Notes: generated from the letters alone by a model not told the origin. DNA of 64,000 nt from Pseudomonas sp. GM78 (GCF_000282475.1 NZ_AKJF01000132.1:1-64000); one strand, 5' to 3'. Shown: positions 55,476 through 64,000, counted from the first letter of the stretch. Numbers and translations are program-made.

Positions 55476-55744
55476 CTTCCCTCGTTTACATCAACCTGCA
55501 AGACACGGATTACGCACGCTCGATCGTCGAAGCAATCAGGGCCGACAACCCCCACGCGGTTGTCCAGCATCAGCCATCGATGATCCGCATCGAGGCCAGT
55601 AGTCGCCTGGAAATTCGTCGCGAAACCATAGAGCAGATCACAGGTACCCCATGGGATATCCAGGAAATGCTGATGTACGTGATCACCCTGGGCGGCAACG
55701 TCGAGGAAGAGGACGACAGTTTTTCCCTGCACTGGAACAGCTGA
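55472..55744 (+). CDS. phhM: phenol hydroxylase P2, regulatory effector (MmoB/DmpM family)
   Basis: 90 residues. SLVYINLQDTDYARSIVEAI, HQPSMIRIEASSRLEIRRETIE and the GTPWDIQEMLMYVITLGGNVE C-terminal segment identify the cofactor-free effector protein that modulates the oxygenase. It is coupled to phhL by a four-base overlap. Confidence 0.93.
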   Translation: MTSLVYINLQDTDYARSIVEAIRADNPHAVVQHQPSMIRIEASSRLEIRRETIEQITGTPWDIQEMLMYVITLGGNVEEEDDSFSLHWNS

Positions 55745-55800
55745 GCGCTGCCATCGCGCCGTTAGCGTTTGTTCGATAACAAGAATTTGGGAGAGCCATC

Positions 55801-57357
55801 ATGGCCGTGAAAAAACGCCTCAATGCCAAAGAAAAATACCGCTGCATGACCCGTGACCTGGACTGGGAACCCAGCTACCAGACCCATGAAGACATCTATC
55901 CACACGAGCGTTTCGAAGGGATCAAGATTACCGATTGGGACAAGTGGGAAGACCCGTTCCGCCTGACCATGGACACCTACTGGAAATACCAGGCTGAAAA
56001 GGAGAAAAAGCTCTACGCGATCTTCGATGCGTTCTCGCAGAACAACGGCCATACCACGCTGTCAGACGCCCGTTATGTCAACGCGCTGAAATTGTTCCTG
56101 TCGGGCGTTACACCACTGGAATACCAGGCCTATCAGGGGTTCGCACGGGTTGGTCGGCAGTTCAGCGGCGCCGGTGCACGCATCGCTTGCCAGATGCAGG
56201 CTATCGACGAACTGCGTCACGTACAGACTCAGATTCACGCCATGAGCCACTACAACAAGCACTTCAATGGCCTGCATGATTTTGCCCATATGCATGACCG
56301 CGTGTGGTTCCTCTCGGTGCCCAAATCGTTCTTCGAAGACGCACGCACGGCGGGCCCGTTCGAGTTCCTGACCGCGATTTCGTTCTCCTTCGAGTACGTG
56401 CTGACCAACCTGCTGTTCGTACCGTTCATGTCCGGTGCTGCGTTCAACGGCGACATGGCCACGGTCACCTTCGGGTTCTCCGCACAGTCCGACGAAGCCC
56501 GGCACATGACCCTGGGTCTTGAAGTGATCAAGTTCCTGCTGGAGCAGCACGAGGACAACGTGCCCATCATCCAGCGCTGGATCGACAAGTGGTTCTGGCG
56601 CGGGTACCGCCTGCTGACGCTGGTCGGCATGATGATGGACTACATGCTGCCGAACAAAGTCATGTCCTGGTCCGAAGCCTGGGGCGTGTACTTCGAAGAA
56701 GCCGGTGGTGCACTGTTCAAGGACCTGGAGCGCTATGGCATCCGTCCTCCAAAGCATGTCGAGGAAGCCAACATTGGTAAGGATCACATCAGCCACCAGG
56801 CCTGGTCGATCTTCTATCAGTACAGCCAGGCGACCAACTTCCACACCTGGATGCCGACCGACGAAGAGTTGGATTGGCTGTCTGCCAAATATCCAGACAC
56901 CTTCGACAAGATCTACCGCCCACGCTTCGAACACTGGCGTGCGCTGCAAGAGAAGGGCGAGCGCTTCTACAACCCGACGCTGCCGATGCTCTGCCAGATC
57001 TGCCAGATCCCGCTGTCGTTTACCGAACCCGATGAGCTCACGACCTTGAGTCATCGCAGCGCCACGCATGAGGGCGAGCGTTATCACTTCTGCTCCCAGG
57101 GTTGCTGCGACATTTTCGAGTACGAACCCACCAAGTACATCCAGGCCTGGTTGCCGGTGCACCAGATCCTCCAGGGCAACTGTGGGGCTGGCGATGTCGA
57201 GGGGGTTGTACGCGATTACTACAACATCAATTCCGGCGAGGACAACTTCGAGTACCTGGGCTCCGCTGAGCATCGTCGCTGGCAGGACTGGCACCCGAAT
57301 GATCGAAACAGCGCACCGGCTACCCCCGTCGACCCGGATCTGCGCAAGACCGGTTGA
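55801..57357 (+). CDS. phhN: phenol hydroxylase P3, oxygenase alpha subunit
   Basis: 518 residues, the catalytic subunit. Two diiron half-sites are visible: the DELRH motif (IDELRHVQTQIH, about residue 140) and SDEARH (about residue 236), each preceded by a Glu-bearing helix. The C-terminal YHS-like segment has CQICQIPLSF and HFCSQGCCDIF zinc-type cysteines. It hydroxylates phenol and methylphenols to catechols. It begins 56 bases after phhM. Confidence 0.95.
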   Translation: MAVKKRLNAKEKYRCMTRDLDWEPSYQTHEDIYPHERFEGIKITDWDKWEDPFRLTMDTYWKYQAEKEKKLYAIFDAFSQNNGHTTLSDARYVNALKLFLSGVTPLEYQAYQGFARVGRQFSGAGARIACQMQAIDELRHVQTQIHAMSHYNKHFNGLHDFAHMHDRVWFLSVPKSFFEDARTAGPFEFLTAISFSFEYVLTNLLFVPFMSGAAFNGDMATVTFGFSAQSDEARHMTLGLEVIKFLLEQHEDNVPIIQRWIDKWFWRGYRLLTLVGMMMDYMLPNKVMSWSEAWGVYFEEAGGALFKDLERYGIRPPKHVEEANIGKDHISHQAWSIFYQYSQATNFHTWMPTDEELDWLSAKYPDTFDKIYRPRFEHWRALQEKGERFYNPTLPMLCQICQIPLSFTEPDELTTLSHRSATHEGERYHFCSQGCCDIFEYEPTKYIQAWLPVHQILQGNCGAGDVEGVVRDYYNINSGEDNFEYLGSAEHRRWQDWHPNDRNSAPATPVDPDLRKTG

Positions 57358-57436
57358 GGCCTGGCGCTGAGCGACGAAGCGGGTGCCCGCGCCCGCGCCC
57401 GCTTCCAAATGACCTGACAAGAAAAAGGACAACATC

Positions 57437-57796
57437 ATGCCCGTGACTGCTATTGGCGCCTACTGCGCCAACCCCCTGGATAGCCAGGACAACTTCAATG
57501 GCCTGCAGCTGGTGTACCTGTGCTGGGAAAAACACCTGATGTTCTGCGCGCCGTTCACCTTTCCATTGCCACCGAGCATGCCGTTCGGGGCGTTCATCGA
57601 GCAGGTGGTGAAATCGTCCATTGCGCAACACCCGGACGCCCCTCGCGTCGACTTTAGCCAGGCGCTGTGGCGATTGAACGATCAGCCTTTCACCCCGGAC
57701 TACGCAGCCAGCCTGATCGATAACGGCATAGACCATAAAAGCCTGCTGCATATGAACACACCAGGCTTGAACGGCATTGCCGGCACTTTCAACTGA
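57437..57796 (+). CDS. phhO: phenol hydroxylase P4, oxygenase gamma subunit
   Basis: 119 residues, DmpO type. MPVTAIGAYCANPLDSQDNFNG and LVYLCWEKHLMFCAPFTFPL are typical of the small oxygenase subunit. It lies between the alpha subunit and reductase genes; GAAAAAGGA precedes the ATG. Confidence 0.92.
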   Translation: MPVTAIGAYCANPLDSQDNFNGLQLVYLCWEKHLMFCAPFTFPLPPSMPFGAFIEQVVKSSIAQHPDAPRVDFSQALWRLNDQPFTPDYAASLIDNGIDHKSLLHMNTPGLNGIAGTFN

Positions 57797-57806
57797 GGAA
57801 CCGGCC

Positions 57807-58868
57807 ATGAGCTACCAAGTAACCATCGAACCCACCGGCGAGCAAATCGAGGTGGAGGAGGGCCAGACCATCCTGCAGGCTGCCTTGCGCCAGGGTGTCT
57901 GGCTGCCATTCGCCTGTGGCCACGGCACCTGCGCCACCTGCAAGGTTCAGGTGCTCGAAGGTGAGGCAGACCTGGGTGCGGCATCGTCATTCGCCTTGAT
58001 GGACATGGAGCGGGATGAAGGCAAGGTGCTCGCCTGTTGTGCAATGCCTCAAAGCGACATGGTGATCGAAGCGGATATCGACGCCGACCCGGACTTCCTC
58101 GGACATCCTGTCGAGGACTATCAAGCTGTTGTCACCAGGCTTGTGGATCTGTCGCCCACCATCAAGGGCGTCCACCTGAAACTCGACCGGCCAATGGCGT
58201 TCCAGGCAGGCCAGTACATCAACCTGCAATTGCCGGGGGTTGAAGGGACGAGGGCGTTCTCGCTCGCCAATACCCCGAGGCAGGCGGATGAAGTCGAATT
58301 GCATGTGCGACGTGTAGACGGCGGACTGGCTACGAGCATGATCCACGATGAACTTCACGTCGGTGATGCGGTAGAACTTTCCGGACCTTACGGCCAGTTC
58401 TTCGTGCGTACGTCGCAAAGCGGCGACTTGATTTTCATTGCCGGTGGCTCGGGGTTGTCGAGCCCTCAATCGATGATTCTCGATCTATTGGAGACCGGCG
58501 ATACCCGCCAGATTGTGCTGTTCCAAGGTGCACGCAATCGAGCTGAACTCTACAACCGCGGGTTATTTGAAGAACTGGAGCGCGAGTTTACCAACTTCAC
58601 CTACGTACCTGCGCTCAGCCAGGCGGCAGACGACGAAGAATGGACAGGATTCAAGGGCTACGTGCATGACGCTGCGAAACAACACTTCGAGGGACGATTC
58701 AGCAACCGCAAGGCGTACCTGTGCGGGCCGCCTGTGATGATTGATTCAGCCATCAACTGCTTGATGCAGGGGCGGTTGTTCGAGCGTGACATTTTCATGG
58801 AGCGTTTCTATAGCGCTGCCGATGGAGCCTCCGAAAGCACCAGATCGGCACTGTTCAAAAGAATCTGA
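57807..58868 (+). CDS. phhP: phenol hydroxylase P5, NADH:ferredoxin reductase component
   Basis: 353 residues. A plant-type [2Fe-2S] domain (about 1-90) with CGHGTCATC and the fourth Cys in LACC; FAD domain with RAFSLANTP; NAD domain with GGSGLSSPQSM and AYLCGPPVMID. It delivers electrons from NADH to the oxygenase. ATG 57807 follows GAGGAAC; ten more codons are open upstream. Last enzyme gene of the operon. Confidence 0.94.
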   Translation: MSYQVTIEPTGEQIEVEEGQTILQAALRQGVWLPFACGHGTCATCKVQVLEGEADLGAASSFALMDMERDEGKVLACCAMPQSDMVIEADIDADPDFLGHPVEDYQAVVTRLVDLSPTIKGVHLKLDRPMAFQAGQYINLQLPGVEGTRAFSLANTPRQADEVELHVRRVDGGLATSMIHDELHVGDAVELSGPYGQFFVRTSQSGDLIFIAGGSGLSSPQSMILDLLETGDTRQIVLFQGARNRAELYNRGLFEELEREFTNFTYVPALSQAADDEEWTGFKGYVHDAAKQHFEGRFSNRKAYLCGPPVMIDSAINCLMQGRLFERDIFMERFYSAADGASESTRSALFKRI

Positions 58869-58893
58869 TTTCACCGCAAAGATAACCGCCAAT

Positions 58894-58920
58894 CCTGCTG
58901 GTTTCCCGACGACCAGCAGG
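58894..58920. repeat. intergenic hairpin after phhP
   Basis: CCTGCTGG and CCAGCAGG with an 11-base loop between phhP and the transporter-like gene. No T run, so more likely a stabilising or attenuating stem than a full terminator. Confidence 0.4.
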
Positions 58921-58959
58921 GTTGCGGCTGACTATAAAAACAACAAAAGGTCATCAACC

Positions 58960-59871
58960 ATGAAAGCAGCAGCAAAGAAGACTTGCGCGCGTCAACTGTG
59001 CCACACCGGTTTAAGTATTCTAGCCGCCAGCAGTATTGGGGTTCAGGCCACCGAGAATGGTGGCTCGTCTTATCCCATGGGTTCGGAAAACTATATGTCC
59101 GGCGCAATGCCCCCACCGGGCTTGTATTCGCAGTTTTTCGCCAATCACTACGAAGCCGATTCATTGCGTGACAACAGCGGCGACAAAGTGCCGGTGGATT
59201 TTCGCGTGCGGGCCAACGCCATTGCACCGCGGTTGATCTGGGTAACTGAGCAGCAAGTGTTCGGGGGGAGCCTGGCTTTCCATGCAATCGCTCCACTGGT
59301 GGATTTGAAAGTAGAGCTCAACGGGCAATCGCAAAGCAAACAGGGCCTGGGCGATATGATTTTTGGTCCGGCACTGGGTTTCCATCACAGCGAGAAACTT
59401 CACAGTATCCTCGCCCTGGACTTTATCGCCCCCACAGGCGAGTACGACAAGAATGACCTGGCCAATCTCGGACGTAACTACTGGGTGATCGAGCCTGTTT
59501 TAGCGGTGTCCTATATCGATCCGGACGGACTGAACATAGATGCCAAGACCATGTACGACTTCAACCTGCGCAATAAAGATACCGACTACCGCTCAGGTCA
59601 GGAGCTGCATATGGATTACGCGGTAGGTTGGGGGTTGGGTAATGGCTGGGTCGTGGGGGTAGGGGGTTACATTTACCACCAGACCACGGATGACCGACAA
59701 GATGGCGAGACGATAAAAAACAACAAAGGCAAGGTATTCGCTATCGGGCCTTCGGTGAAATACACCAGTGATAAGGGCTGGTTTCTGACGGCTAAATGGC
59801 AGCAGGAGTCTCAGGTACGTAACAGGGCAGAGGGGGACGCTTACTGGGTGAAACTGACTGTACCTTTCTAA
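58960..59871 (+). CDS. SphA-family (phenol meta-degradation) outer membrane transporter
   Basis: 303 residues. An N-terminal export signal ends near GVQAT. The mature part (GSENYMSGAMPPPGLYSQFFANHYEADSL, then LGDMIFGPALGFHHSEKLHSILALDFIAPTGEYDKND) is the family found in aromatic catabolic operons and thought to be an outer-membrane channel; it ends in VKLTVPF. It is 91 bases after phhP and probably read with the operon, for uptake of phenolics. Confidence 0.85.
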   Translation: MKAAAKKTCARQLCHTGLSILAASSIGVQATENGGSSYPMGSENYMSGAMPPPGLYSQFFANHYEADSLRDNSGDKVPVDFRVRANAIAPRLIWVTEQQVFGGSLAFHAIAPLVDLKVELNGQSQSKQGLGDMIFGPALGFHHSEKLHSILALDFIAPTGEYDKNDLANLGRNYWVIEPVLAVSYIDPDGLNIDAKTMYDFNLRNKDTDYRSGQELHMDYAVGWGLGNGWVVGVGGYIYHQTTDDRQDGETIKNNKGKVFAIGPSVKYTSDKGWFLTAKWQQESQVRNRAEGDAYWVKLTVPF

Positions 59872-59883
59872 ATGACCTGGGCC

Positions 59884-59913
59884 TCGCTATACCGGCAGGT
59901 ACCGGTATAGCGA
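59884..59913. terminator. bidirectional stem-loop
   Basis: Perfect 12-base arms TCGCTATACCGG / CCGGTATAGCGA with a 6-base loop between the convergent SphA-like and dehydratase genes. No long T run on either side. Confidence 0.7.
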
Positions 59914-59929
59914 AACCGTGCAACAGCCG

Positions 59930-61717
59930 TCAGTGCGAATGACGCGGCTCGCCACCACTTCGGGCGATAACCCGCAAATGCAGGGTGGCCGGCTCCAGGC
60001 AGCCGCCCGTGGACAGCTGTCCTACCAATTGCCGGTACAGCTCTTGCCAAGGGGTTTGCGAGGCCGGGATGTTGGGCGTCCACTCGGCGCGGCGGCGGGC
60101 CATTTCGGCTTCGTCGACCAGCAGGTTCACCGATCTGGCGTTGAGGTCCACGCGCAGACGGTCGTTGGTTTTCAGTAACGCCAGGCCACCTCCCACGGCC
60201 GCCTCCGGCGACATGTTGAGGATCGAAGGGCTGGCCGAAGTGCCGCTCTGGCGACCGTCGCCCAGGCAGGGCAGGGAGTCGATGCCCTGCTTGATCAGCG
60301 CTGCCGGGGGCGCCATGTTCACGACTTCGGCACTGCCCGGGTAGCCCACGGTGCCTGCACCGCGGATGACCAGGATGCAGCGCTCATCGATCTCCAGCGA
60401 CGGGTCGTCGATCCTGGCGTGATAATCCTCCGGTCCTTCGAACACGATCGCCCGCGCTTCGAAGCTGTTTTCCGCGCCAGGCTCGGACAGGTAGGTCTTG
60501 CGAAAGGCTTCGCCCACCACCGACATCTTCATGATCGCACTGTCGAAGAAGTTGCCGCTGAGCACAATGAAACCGGCGCGGTGCTTGAGCGGCGTTTCAA
60601 AGGGGTAGATCACGTCGGCGTTGCTGGTCAGCGTGCTGCTGACGATCTCGCCGATGCTCTTGCCACTGACCGTGGCGCAGTCTTCGTGCAGGCGCCCGGC
60701 TTTTTGCAGCTCGTGCATCACTGCTGGAACGCCGCCCGCGCGATGGAAACCTTCGCCCAGGTACTTGCCTGCCGGCATGCAGTTGACCAGCAAGGGCACG
60801 TCTTCGCCAATGCGTTGCCAGTCGTCCAGGCTCAGCTCGACGCCCATGTGCCGGGCGATGGCGATCAGGTGAGGAGGGCAGTTGCTCGATGCCCCCAGTG
60901 CCGAGGCCACGGCGATGGCATTTTCGAAAGCCTCACGGGTCATGATCTGCGAGGGCCGCACATCCTGCATCACCAGCTCGCAAATGCGCTTGCCGGTGGC
61001 GTAGGCCATTTGCCCGCGCTCGCGATACGGCGCCGGAATACTCGCGCAACCCGGTAACGACATGCCCAGCGCTTCGGCCAGGGCGTTCATCGACAAGGCC
61101 GTGCCCATGGTGTTGCAGTGACCCACCGAGGGCGATGCCGCGGTGGTCATTTCCATGAAGCCTTCGTAGTCGATTTCCCCGGCGGCCATCAGGTTGCGCG
61201 CATGCCAGAGCACGGTGCCGGAGCCGATCAGTTCACCTTTGTGGTGACCGTCGAGCATCGGCCCGCCGGACAGGACGATGGCCGGAAGATCCGTGGTCGC
61301 GGCGGCCATCAGGCAGGCCGGGGTGGTCTTGTCGCAACCGGTGGTGAGTACCACGCCATCGAGTGGATAGCCGTGGAGAATCTCCACCAGCCCCAGATAG
61401 GCCAGGTTACGGTCCAGTGCGGCGGTCGGTCTGCGTGACTGTTCGGCGATCGGATGGACAGGGAATTCCATGGGGATCCCGCCGGCATCACGAATGCCGG
61501 CCTTGACCCGCTGCGCGAGTTCCAGGTGGTGACGGTTGCACGGTGTCAGGTCGCTGCCAGTCTGGGCGATACCAATGATCGGGCGGCCCGATTGCAGCTC
61601 TTCACGGGTCATGCCGTAGTTCATGTAGCGTTCGACATACAGGGCAGTCATGTCGGCGTGGGCAGGGTCGTTGAACCATTGCTCGCTGCGCAGGCGACGT
61701 CGAGGCGTATCACTCAT
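59930..61717 (-). CDS. IlvD/EDD family sugar-acid dehydratase (arabonate/xylonate dehydratase-like)
   Basis: About 595 residues. Cluster-ligand segments of the family are visible: TPCNRHH, VVLTTGCDKTTPACLMAA and SVGHCNTMGTALSMNALAEALGMSLPG. The GRPIIGIAQTGSDL start and SGNFFDSAIMKMSVVG place it with pentonate/hexonate dehydratases rather than IlvD of valine synthesis. It would make a 2-keto-3-deoxy sugar acid. ATG at 61717 follows GAGAG; a start at 61753 is also open. Paired with the next gene. Confidence 0.88.
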   Translation of the reverse strand: MSDTPRRRLRSEQWFNDPAHADMTALYVERYMNYGMTREELQSGRPIIGIAQTGSDLTPCNRHHLELAQRVKAGIRDAGGIPMEFPVHPIAEQSRRPTAALDRNLAYLGLVEILHGYPLDGVVLTTGCDKTTPACLMAAATTDLPAIVLSGGPMLDGHHKGELIGSGTVLWHARNLMAAGEIDYEGFMEMTTAASPSVGHCNTMGTALSMNALAEALGMSLPGCASIPAPYRERGQMAYATGKRICELVMQDVRPSQIMTREAFENAIAVASALGASSNCPPHLIAIARHMGVELSLDDWQRIGEDVPLLVNCMPAGKYLGEGFHRAGGVPAVMHELQKAGRLHEDCATVSGKSIGEIVSSTLTSNADVIYPFETPLKHRAGFIVLSGNFFDSAIMKMSVVGEAFRKTYLSEPGAENSFEARAIVFEGPEDYHARIDDPSLEIDERCILVIRGAGTVGYPGSAEVVNMAPPAALIKQGIDSLPCLGDGRQSGTSASPSILNMSPEAAVGGGLALLKTNDRLRVDLNARSVNLLVDEAEMARRRAEWTPNIPASQTPWQELYRQLVGQLSTGGCLEPATLHLRVIARSGGEPRHSH

Positions 61718-61765
61718 GATGCATTTCTCTCTTGTAATTGGATGAGCCGGCAATCTCGTGGGGCA

Positions 61766-62947
61766 TTAGCGTGCAAGCAGTCCACGGGCGGCCAGGTTAC
61801 GCAGCAAGGCACTCACGCCAAAGGTCCAGGGCGTTGCGTCAGAACTGTTGGTCACCTGGTTGTGCAAACCGCCAAGCAATGGGCTGCTGATACTGACCCG
61901 GTCACCCAGCTTGTGGGTGAAACCGCTGCCGACATGATCGCGATCTTCGGTCGGGGCGAACAGGGTACCGAGAAACAGCAGGAAACCATCGGGATATTGA
62001 TGATTGGCGTTGAGGGTCTGGCCGGCCAGGTCCTGCGGGTCACGGCTGATCTGGCTCATGGAGCTCGATCCGTGCATGCGGTAGCCGTCCTCGCCTTGCA
62101 CCTCAAGGTCGACCACGCAGGCGCGGACATCGTCCAGGCTGAAGTGCTCGTCGAACAGGCGGATGAAAGGCCCGATCGAGCAGGATGCATTGTTGTCCTT
62201 GGCCTTGCTCAGCAACAGCGCGCTACGGCCTTCGAAGTCCCGCAGGTTGACGTCGTTACCCAGGGTGGCGCCGTGAATCTGCCCGCGGCTGTTCACCGCC
62301 AGCACCACTTCCGGTTCCGGGTTGTTCCACTGTGAACCCGGGTGAATGCCGATTTTACTGCCGCTGCCAACTGAGGCCAGGACCGGTGCCTTGGTGAAGA
62401 TTTCCGCGTCCGGACCGATACCCACTTCCAGATACTGCGACCACATGTCCTGTTCGATCAACAAGGCTTTCAAGCGCATGGCCTGCTCCGAGCCCGGTAC
62501 GATCGAGCGCAGGTTGTCGCCGATCACACCGTGCACGGTGGCGCGCACGGCTTCGGCCCTGGCGGCGTCACCACCGGCCTGCTCCTCGATCACACGCTCG
62601 ATCATGCTGGCGGCGAAGGTCACGCCGGCCGCCTTGATCACTTGCAGATCCAGGGGCGCCAGCAGGTAAGGCCTGGTCGGGTCGGCGTCGGGTCCGGTGT
62701 TAGCCAGCAGGTCTTCAACACTGGCAATGAACATACCGGGGGTCTGGCGTACCGCCGCGAGCGGGGCATCGGATTCGAGCAAGTCACTCAAGGTCGCGAA
62801 GCGCTCCGACAGGTCGAACACGCCGTCGGCGCGCAGGACGATCGGCGACGGCCCGGCGATTCGCCCTGGTACCCAGGCGCGGCCGATCAAGGTACCGGCC
62901 ACGCCATCGACCGGCAGGGTGTTTTCGGGAGTAAGCATCAGCGACAT
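61766..62947 (-). CDS. fumarylacetoacetate hydrolase family protein
   Basis: About 393 residues. The FAH-fold core is in the middle and C-terminal part: IGIHPGSQWNNPEPEVVLAV (metal-binding Glu pair), GNDVNLRDFEGRSALLLSKAKDNNASCSIGPF. In sugar-acid clusters proteins of this length often act as 2-keto-3-deoxy-pentonate dehydratases, which fits directly with the dehydratase gene downstream. ATG at 62947 follows AGGA; the long frame to 63268 crosses the divergent LysR gene and is rejected. Confidence 0.85.
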   Translation of the reverse strand: MSLMLTPENTLPVDGVAGTLIGRAWVPGRIAGPSPIVLRADGVFDLSERFATLSDLLESDAPLAAVRQTPGMFIASVEDLLANTGPDADPTRPYLLAPLDLQVIKAAGVTFAASMIERVIEEQAGGDAARAEAVRATVHGVIGDNLRSIVPGSEQAMRLKALLIEQDMWSQYLEVGIGPDAEIFTKAPVLASVGSGSKIGIHPGSQWNNPEPEVVLAVNSRGQIHGATLGNDVNLRDFEGRSALLLSKAKDNNASCSIGPFIRLFDEHFSLDDVRACVVDLEVQGEDGYRMHGSSSMSQISRDPQDLAGQTLNANHQYPDGFLLFLGTLFAPTEDRDHVGSGFTHKLGDRVSISSPLLGGLHNQVTNSSDATPWTFGVSALLRNLAARGLLAR

Positions 62948-63025
62948 GGCAATTTTCCTGGTTCGTAAAGGCTTCACGCTAGGGCGCACAGCCGATAAAC
63001 TCCAATGAGATAATTTCAGTATTCG

Positions 63026-63040
63026 ATAACGTACAGTTAT
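63026..63040. promoter_or_regulatory. inverted repeat in the LysR/FAH divergent gap
   Basis: ATAAC-GTACA-GTTAT, perfect 5-base arms, with a direct repeat of GATAA nearby. It lies in the 112-base divergent gap, where a LysR-type regulator would be expected to bind. Confidence 0.4.
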
Positions 63041-63059
63041 TGCTTGGCGCGGGGTGCCC

Positions 63060-64000
63060 ATGTCGGAACTTTCATTCTCCAGCTTTTGCGGATGGCTCAA
63101 ATTCAGGCATTTGCAGTTGATCGACACGCTCGGGCGCACGCGCAACATGCACCTGGCGGCGCAACAGATGAATCTCAGCCAGCCGGCCATCAGCAAGATG
63201 CTCAAGGAAATCGAAAACCTGCTCGGCTTTGCCTTGTTCGAACGCCTGCCGCGCAGCATGCCGCCCACGGCACTGGGGGAGCATGTGCTGCGTTATGCGC
63301 AGATTGCCCTGAACGACGCGCGCTCGTTCGTCGAACAAATCAGCAGTCTGCGCGAGGGAGGGCACGGCCACCTGAGGATCGGCGGTATCTTCGCCGCCGC
63401 CGCCGTCGCATTGCCCGAGGCCATTTTGCAGATCAAGGAACGCTGGCCATTGCTGTCGATCGAGGTGGTGGAGCAGACCAGTAATTACCTGATGAAAATG
63501 CTCGAAGAAAAAAAACTCGACCTGGCCGTCGCCCGTTTCACCGACCAAGGCCAGCAGCAACGCTACGACTTCCAGCCGTTGGCGCCCGAACCGTTCTGCA
63601 TCGTGGTCAACCACCGTAACCCGCTGGCCGGTGCCGGCCCCATCTCATTGCAGCAGTTGGTGGACTTGCCGTGGATTCTCTACCCGGTGGGCACCCCCAT
63701 TCGCGGCCGTATGGAACTGGCGTTCGCCGAGGCCGGCGTGGGAATGCCGCGAAACACCGTCGATACCATTTCCATGCAGACCTTCCTGCAGGTGCTGCAA
63801 CGCGGGCCCATGATCGGCATGCTGCCCCATGCCATGGTCGACCCGCTGCTCGAGAGCGGCCAGCTGAAAATCCTGGATACGCCGTTGCACCTGGTGCCCC
63901 AGGACTACGGCATCCTTACGCGCAAGGGTGAGCAATTGGTGGGGCCAGCGTTGGAGTTTGCCGAGATATTGAAGGAGAACGCGCGGCTGGCCAGGGAATC
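63060..64000 (+). CDS. LysR family regulator (3' end beyond window)
   Basis: The frame starts at ATG 63060 (MSELSFSSFCGWLKFRHLQL) and is still open at the window end after 313 codons. The LysR helix-turn-helix (LAAQQMNLSQPAISKMLKEIE, about 33-53) is followed by the effector domain (LRIGGIFAAAAVALPEAI, PILYPVGTP-like segment, MIGMLPHAMV). Full length is probably only slightly more. It is divergent from the FAH and dehydratase genes and likely regulates them. Confidence 0.92.
   Translation, partial: MSELSFSSFCGWLKFRHLQLIDTLGRTRNMHLAAQQMNLSQPAISKMLKEIENLLGFALFERLPRSMPPTALGEHVLRYAQIALNDARSFVEQISSLREGGHGHLRIGGIFAAAAVALPEAILQIKERWPLLSIEVVEQTSNYLMKMLEEKKLDLAVARFTDQGQQQRYDFQPLAPEPFCIVVNHRNPLAGAGPISLQQLVDLPWILYPVGTPIRGRMELAFAEAGVGMPRNTVDTISMQTFLQVLQRGPMIGMLPHAMVDPLLESGQLKILDTPLHLVPQDYGILTRKGEQLVGPALEFAEILKENARLARE

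Noticed and set aside
58894-58920. Hairpin after phhP as a strong terminator
   Set aside because: No T run follows and the SphA-like gene fits with the phenol operon, so I list it only as a hairpin.
50522-59913. Identical 15-mer GTACCGGTATAGCGA at 50522-50536 and 59899-59913
   Set aside because: One or two 15-mer matches are expected by chance in 64 kb, and the contexts (intergenic versus terminator arm) do not correspond.
62948-63268. N-terminal extension of the FAH-family protein
   Set aside because: It runs across the divergent promoter gap and the LysR start; the ATG at 62947 fits better.
1-64000. CRISPR array, tRNA/rRNA genes, integrase, transposase or phage genes
   Set aside because: None found by reading both strands; the only dispersed repeats are REP pairs and short G/C palindromes.

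Overview
The window looks like chromosomal DNA of a soil Pseudomonas (P. fluorescens/P. putida type). The evidence is a GC-rich background, an OprD-family porin, a PhhR-controlled multicomponent phenol hydroxylase operon, and two paired REP (REPIN-like) elements of the Pseudomonas type. No tRNA, rRNA, integrase, transposase or CRISPR array was seen. The character of the region is catabolic.

Region 1 (about 0.1-5 kb) holds a QEGLA/MATCAP-like metallopeptidase-fold gene on the minus strand. A plus-strand group follows: a VIT-like membrane protein, a PPK2 polyphosphate kinase and a SulP anion transporter.

Region 2 (about 5-30.7 kb) is the main feature: an apparently complete pathway from cyclohexanecarboxylate (CHC) to crotonyl-CoA in three transcription units. 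The minus unit is aliA-badH-badI-aliB-badR(MarR)-oprD, for CoA activation and ring opening to pimeloyl-CoA. The divergent plus unit is badK, a pimF-like hydratase, two acyl-CoA dehydrogenases (pimC/pimD-like), etfB, etfA, a 3-hydroxyacyl-CoA dehydrogenase, a thiolase and gcdH, for beta-oxidation to glutaryl-CoA and then crotonyl-CoA. A second minus unit holds a Liv-type ABC importer, an acyl-CoA synthetase, a 3-hydroxybutyrate dehydrogenase-like SDR, a MaoC-like protein and a nitroreductase. An identical 20-bp sequence around a CAACATGTTG palindrome lies at 11580-11599 and 30717-30736. It overlaps the -35 hexamers of all three predicted promoters and is the likely operator of the MarR/BadR protein.

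Region 3 (about 30.9-36.4 kb) is mixed: a YghU-type glutathione transferase-like protein, a DHFR/RibD-like protein, a DUF1329 protein, a more AT-rich zeta-like toxin/antitoxin pair whose toxin carries an in-frame amber stop, and a metallo-beta-lactamase-fold protein with degenerate metal ligands.

Region 4 (about 36.4-48.3 kb) is an accessory catabolic block: a thiolase, an exported sulfatase, a hotdog thioesterase, a HisD-family dehydrogenase, a LacI regulator, a 3'-truncated wax ester synthase/DGAT gene, an alpha/beta hydrolase, an MFS transporter, an iron-type alcohol dehydrogenase and a frameshifted second thioesterase. Five short G/C-rich palindromes are scattered through its intergenic gaps.

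Region 5 (about 48.3-51.8 kb) holds an ABM-domain monooxygenase, a Xre/RES toxin-antitoxin pair, small exported proteins, an azoreductase and an LRAT-domain protein.

Region 6 (52.0-59.9 kb) is the phenol module: the sigma-54 activator phhR, the divergent phenol hydroxylase operon (six subunit genes) and an SphA-like outer-membrane protein. A sigma-54 promoter with upstream XylR/DmpR-type palindromes precedes phhK. A second pair of such palindromes with a sigma-54-like element precedes the LRAT gene, which suggests an extra PhhR target.

Region 7 (59.9-64 kb) has an IlvD/EDD-family sugar-acid dehydratase and a fumarylacetoacetate hydrolase-family protein divergent from a LysR regulator that runs off the window, probably a sugar-acid (pentonate-like) pathway.
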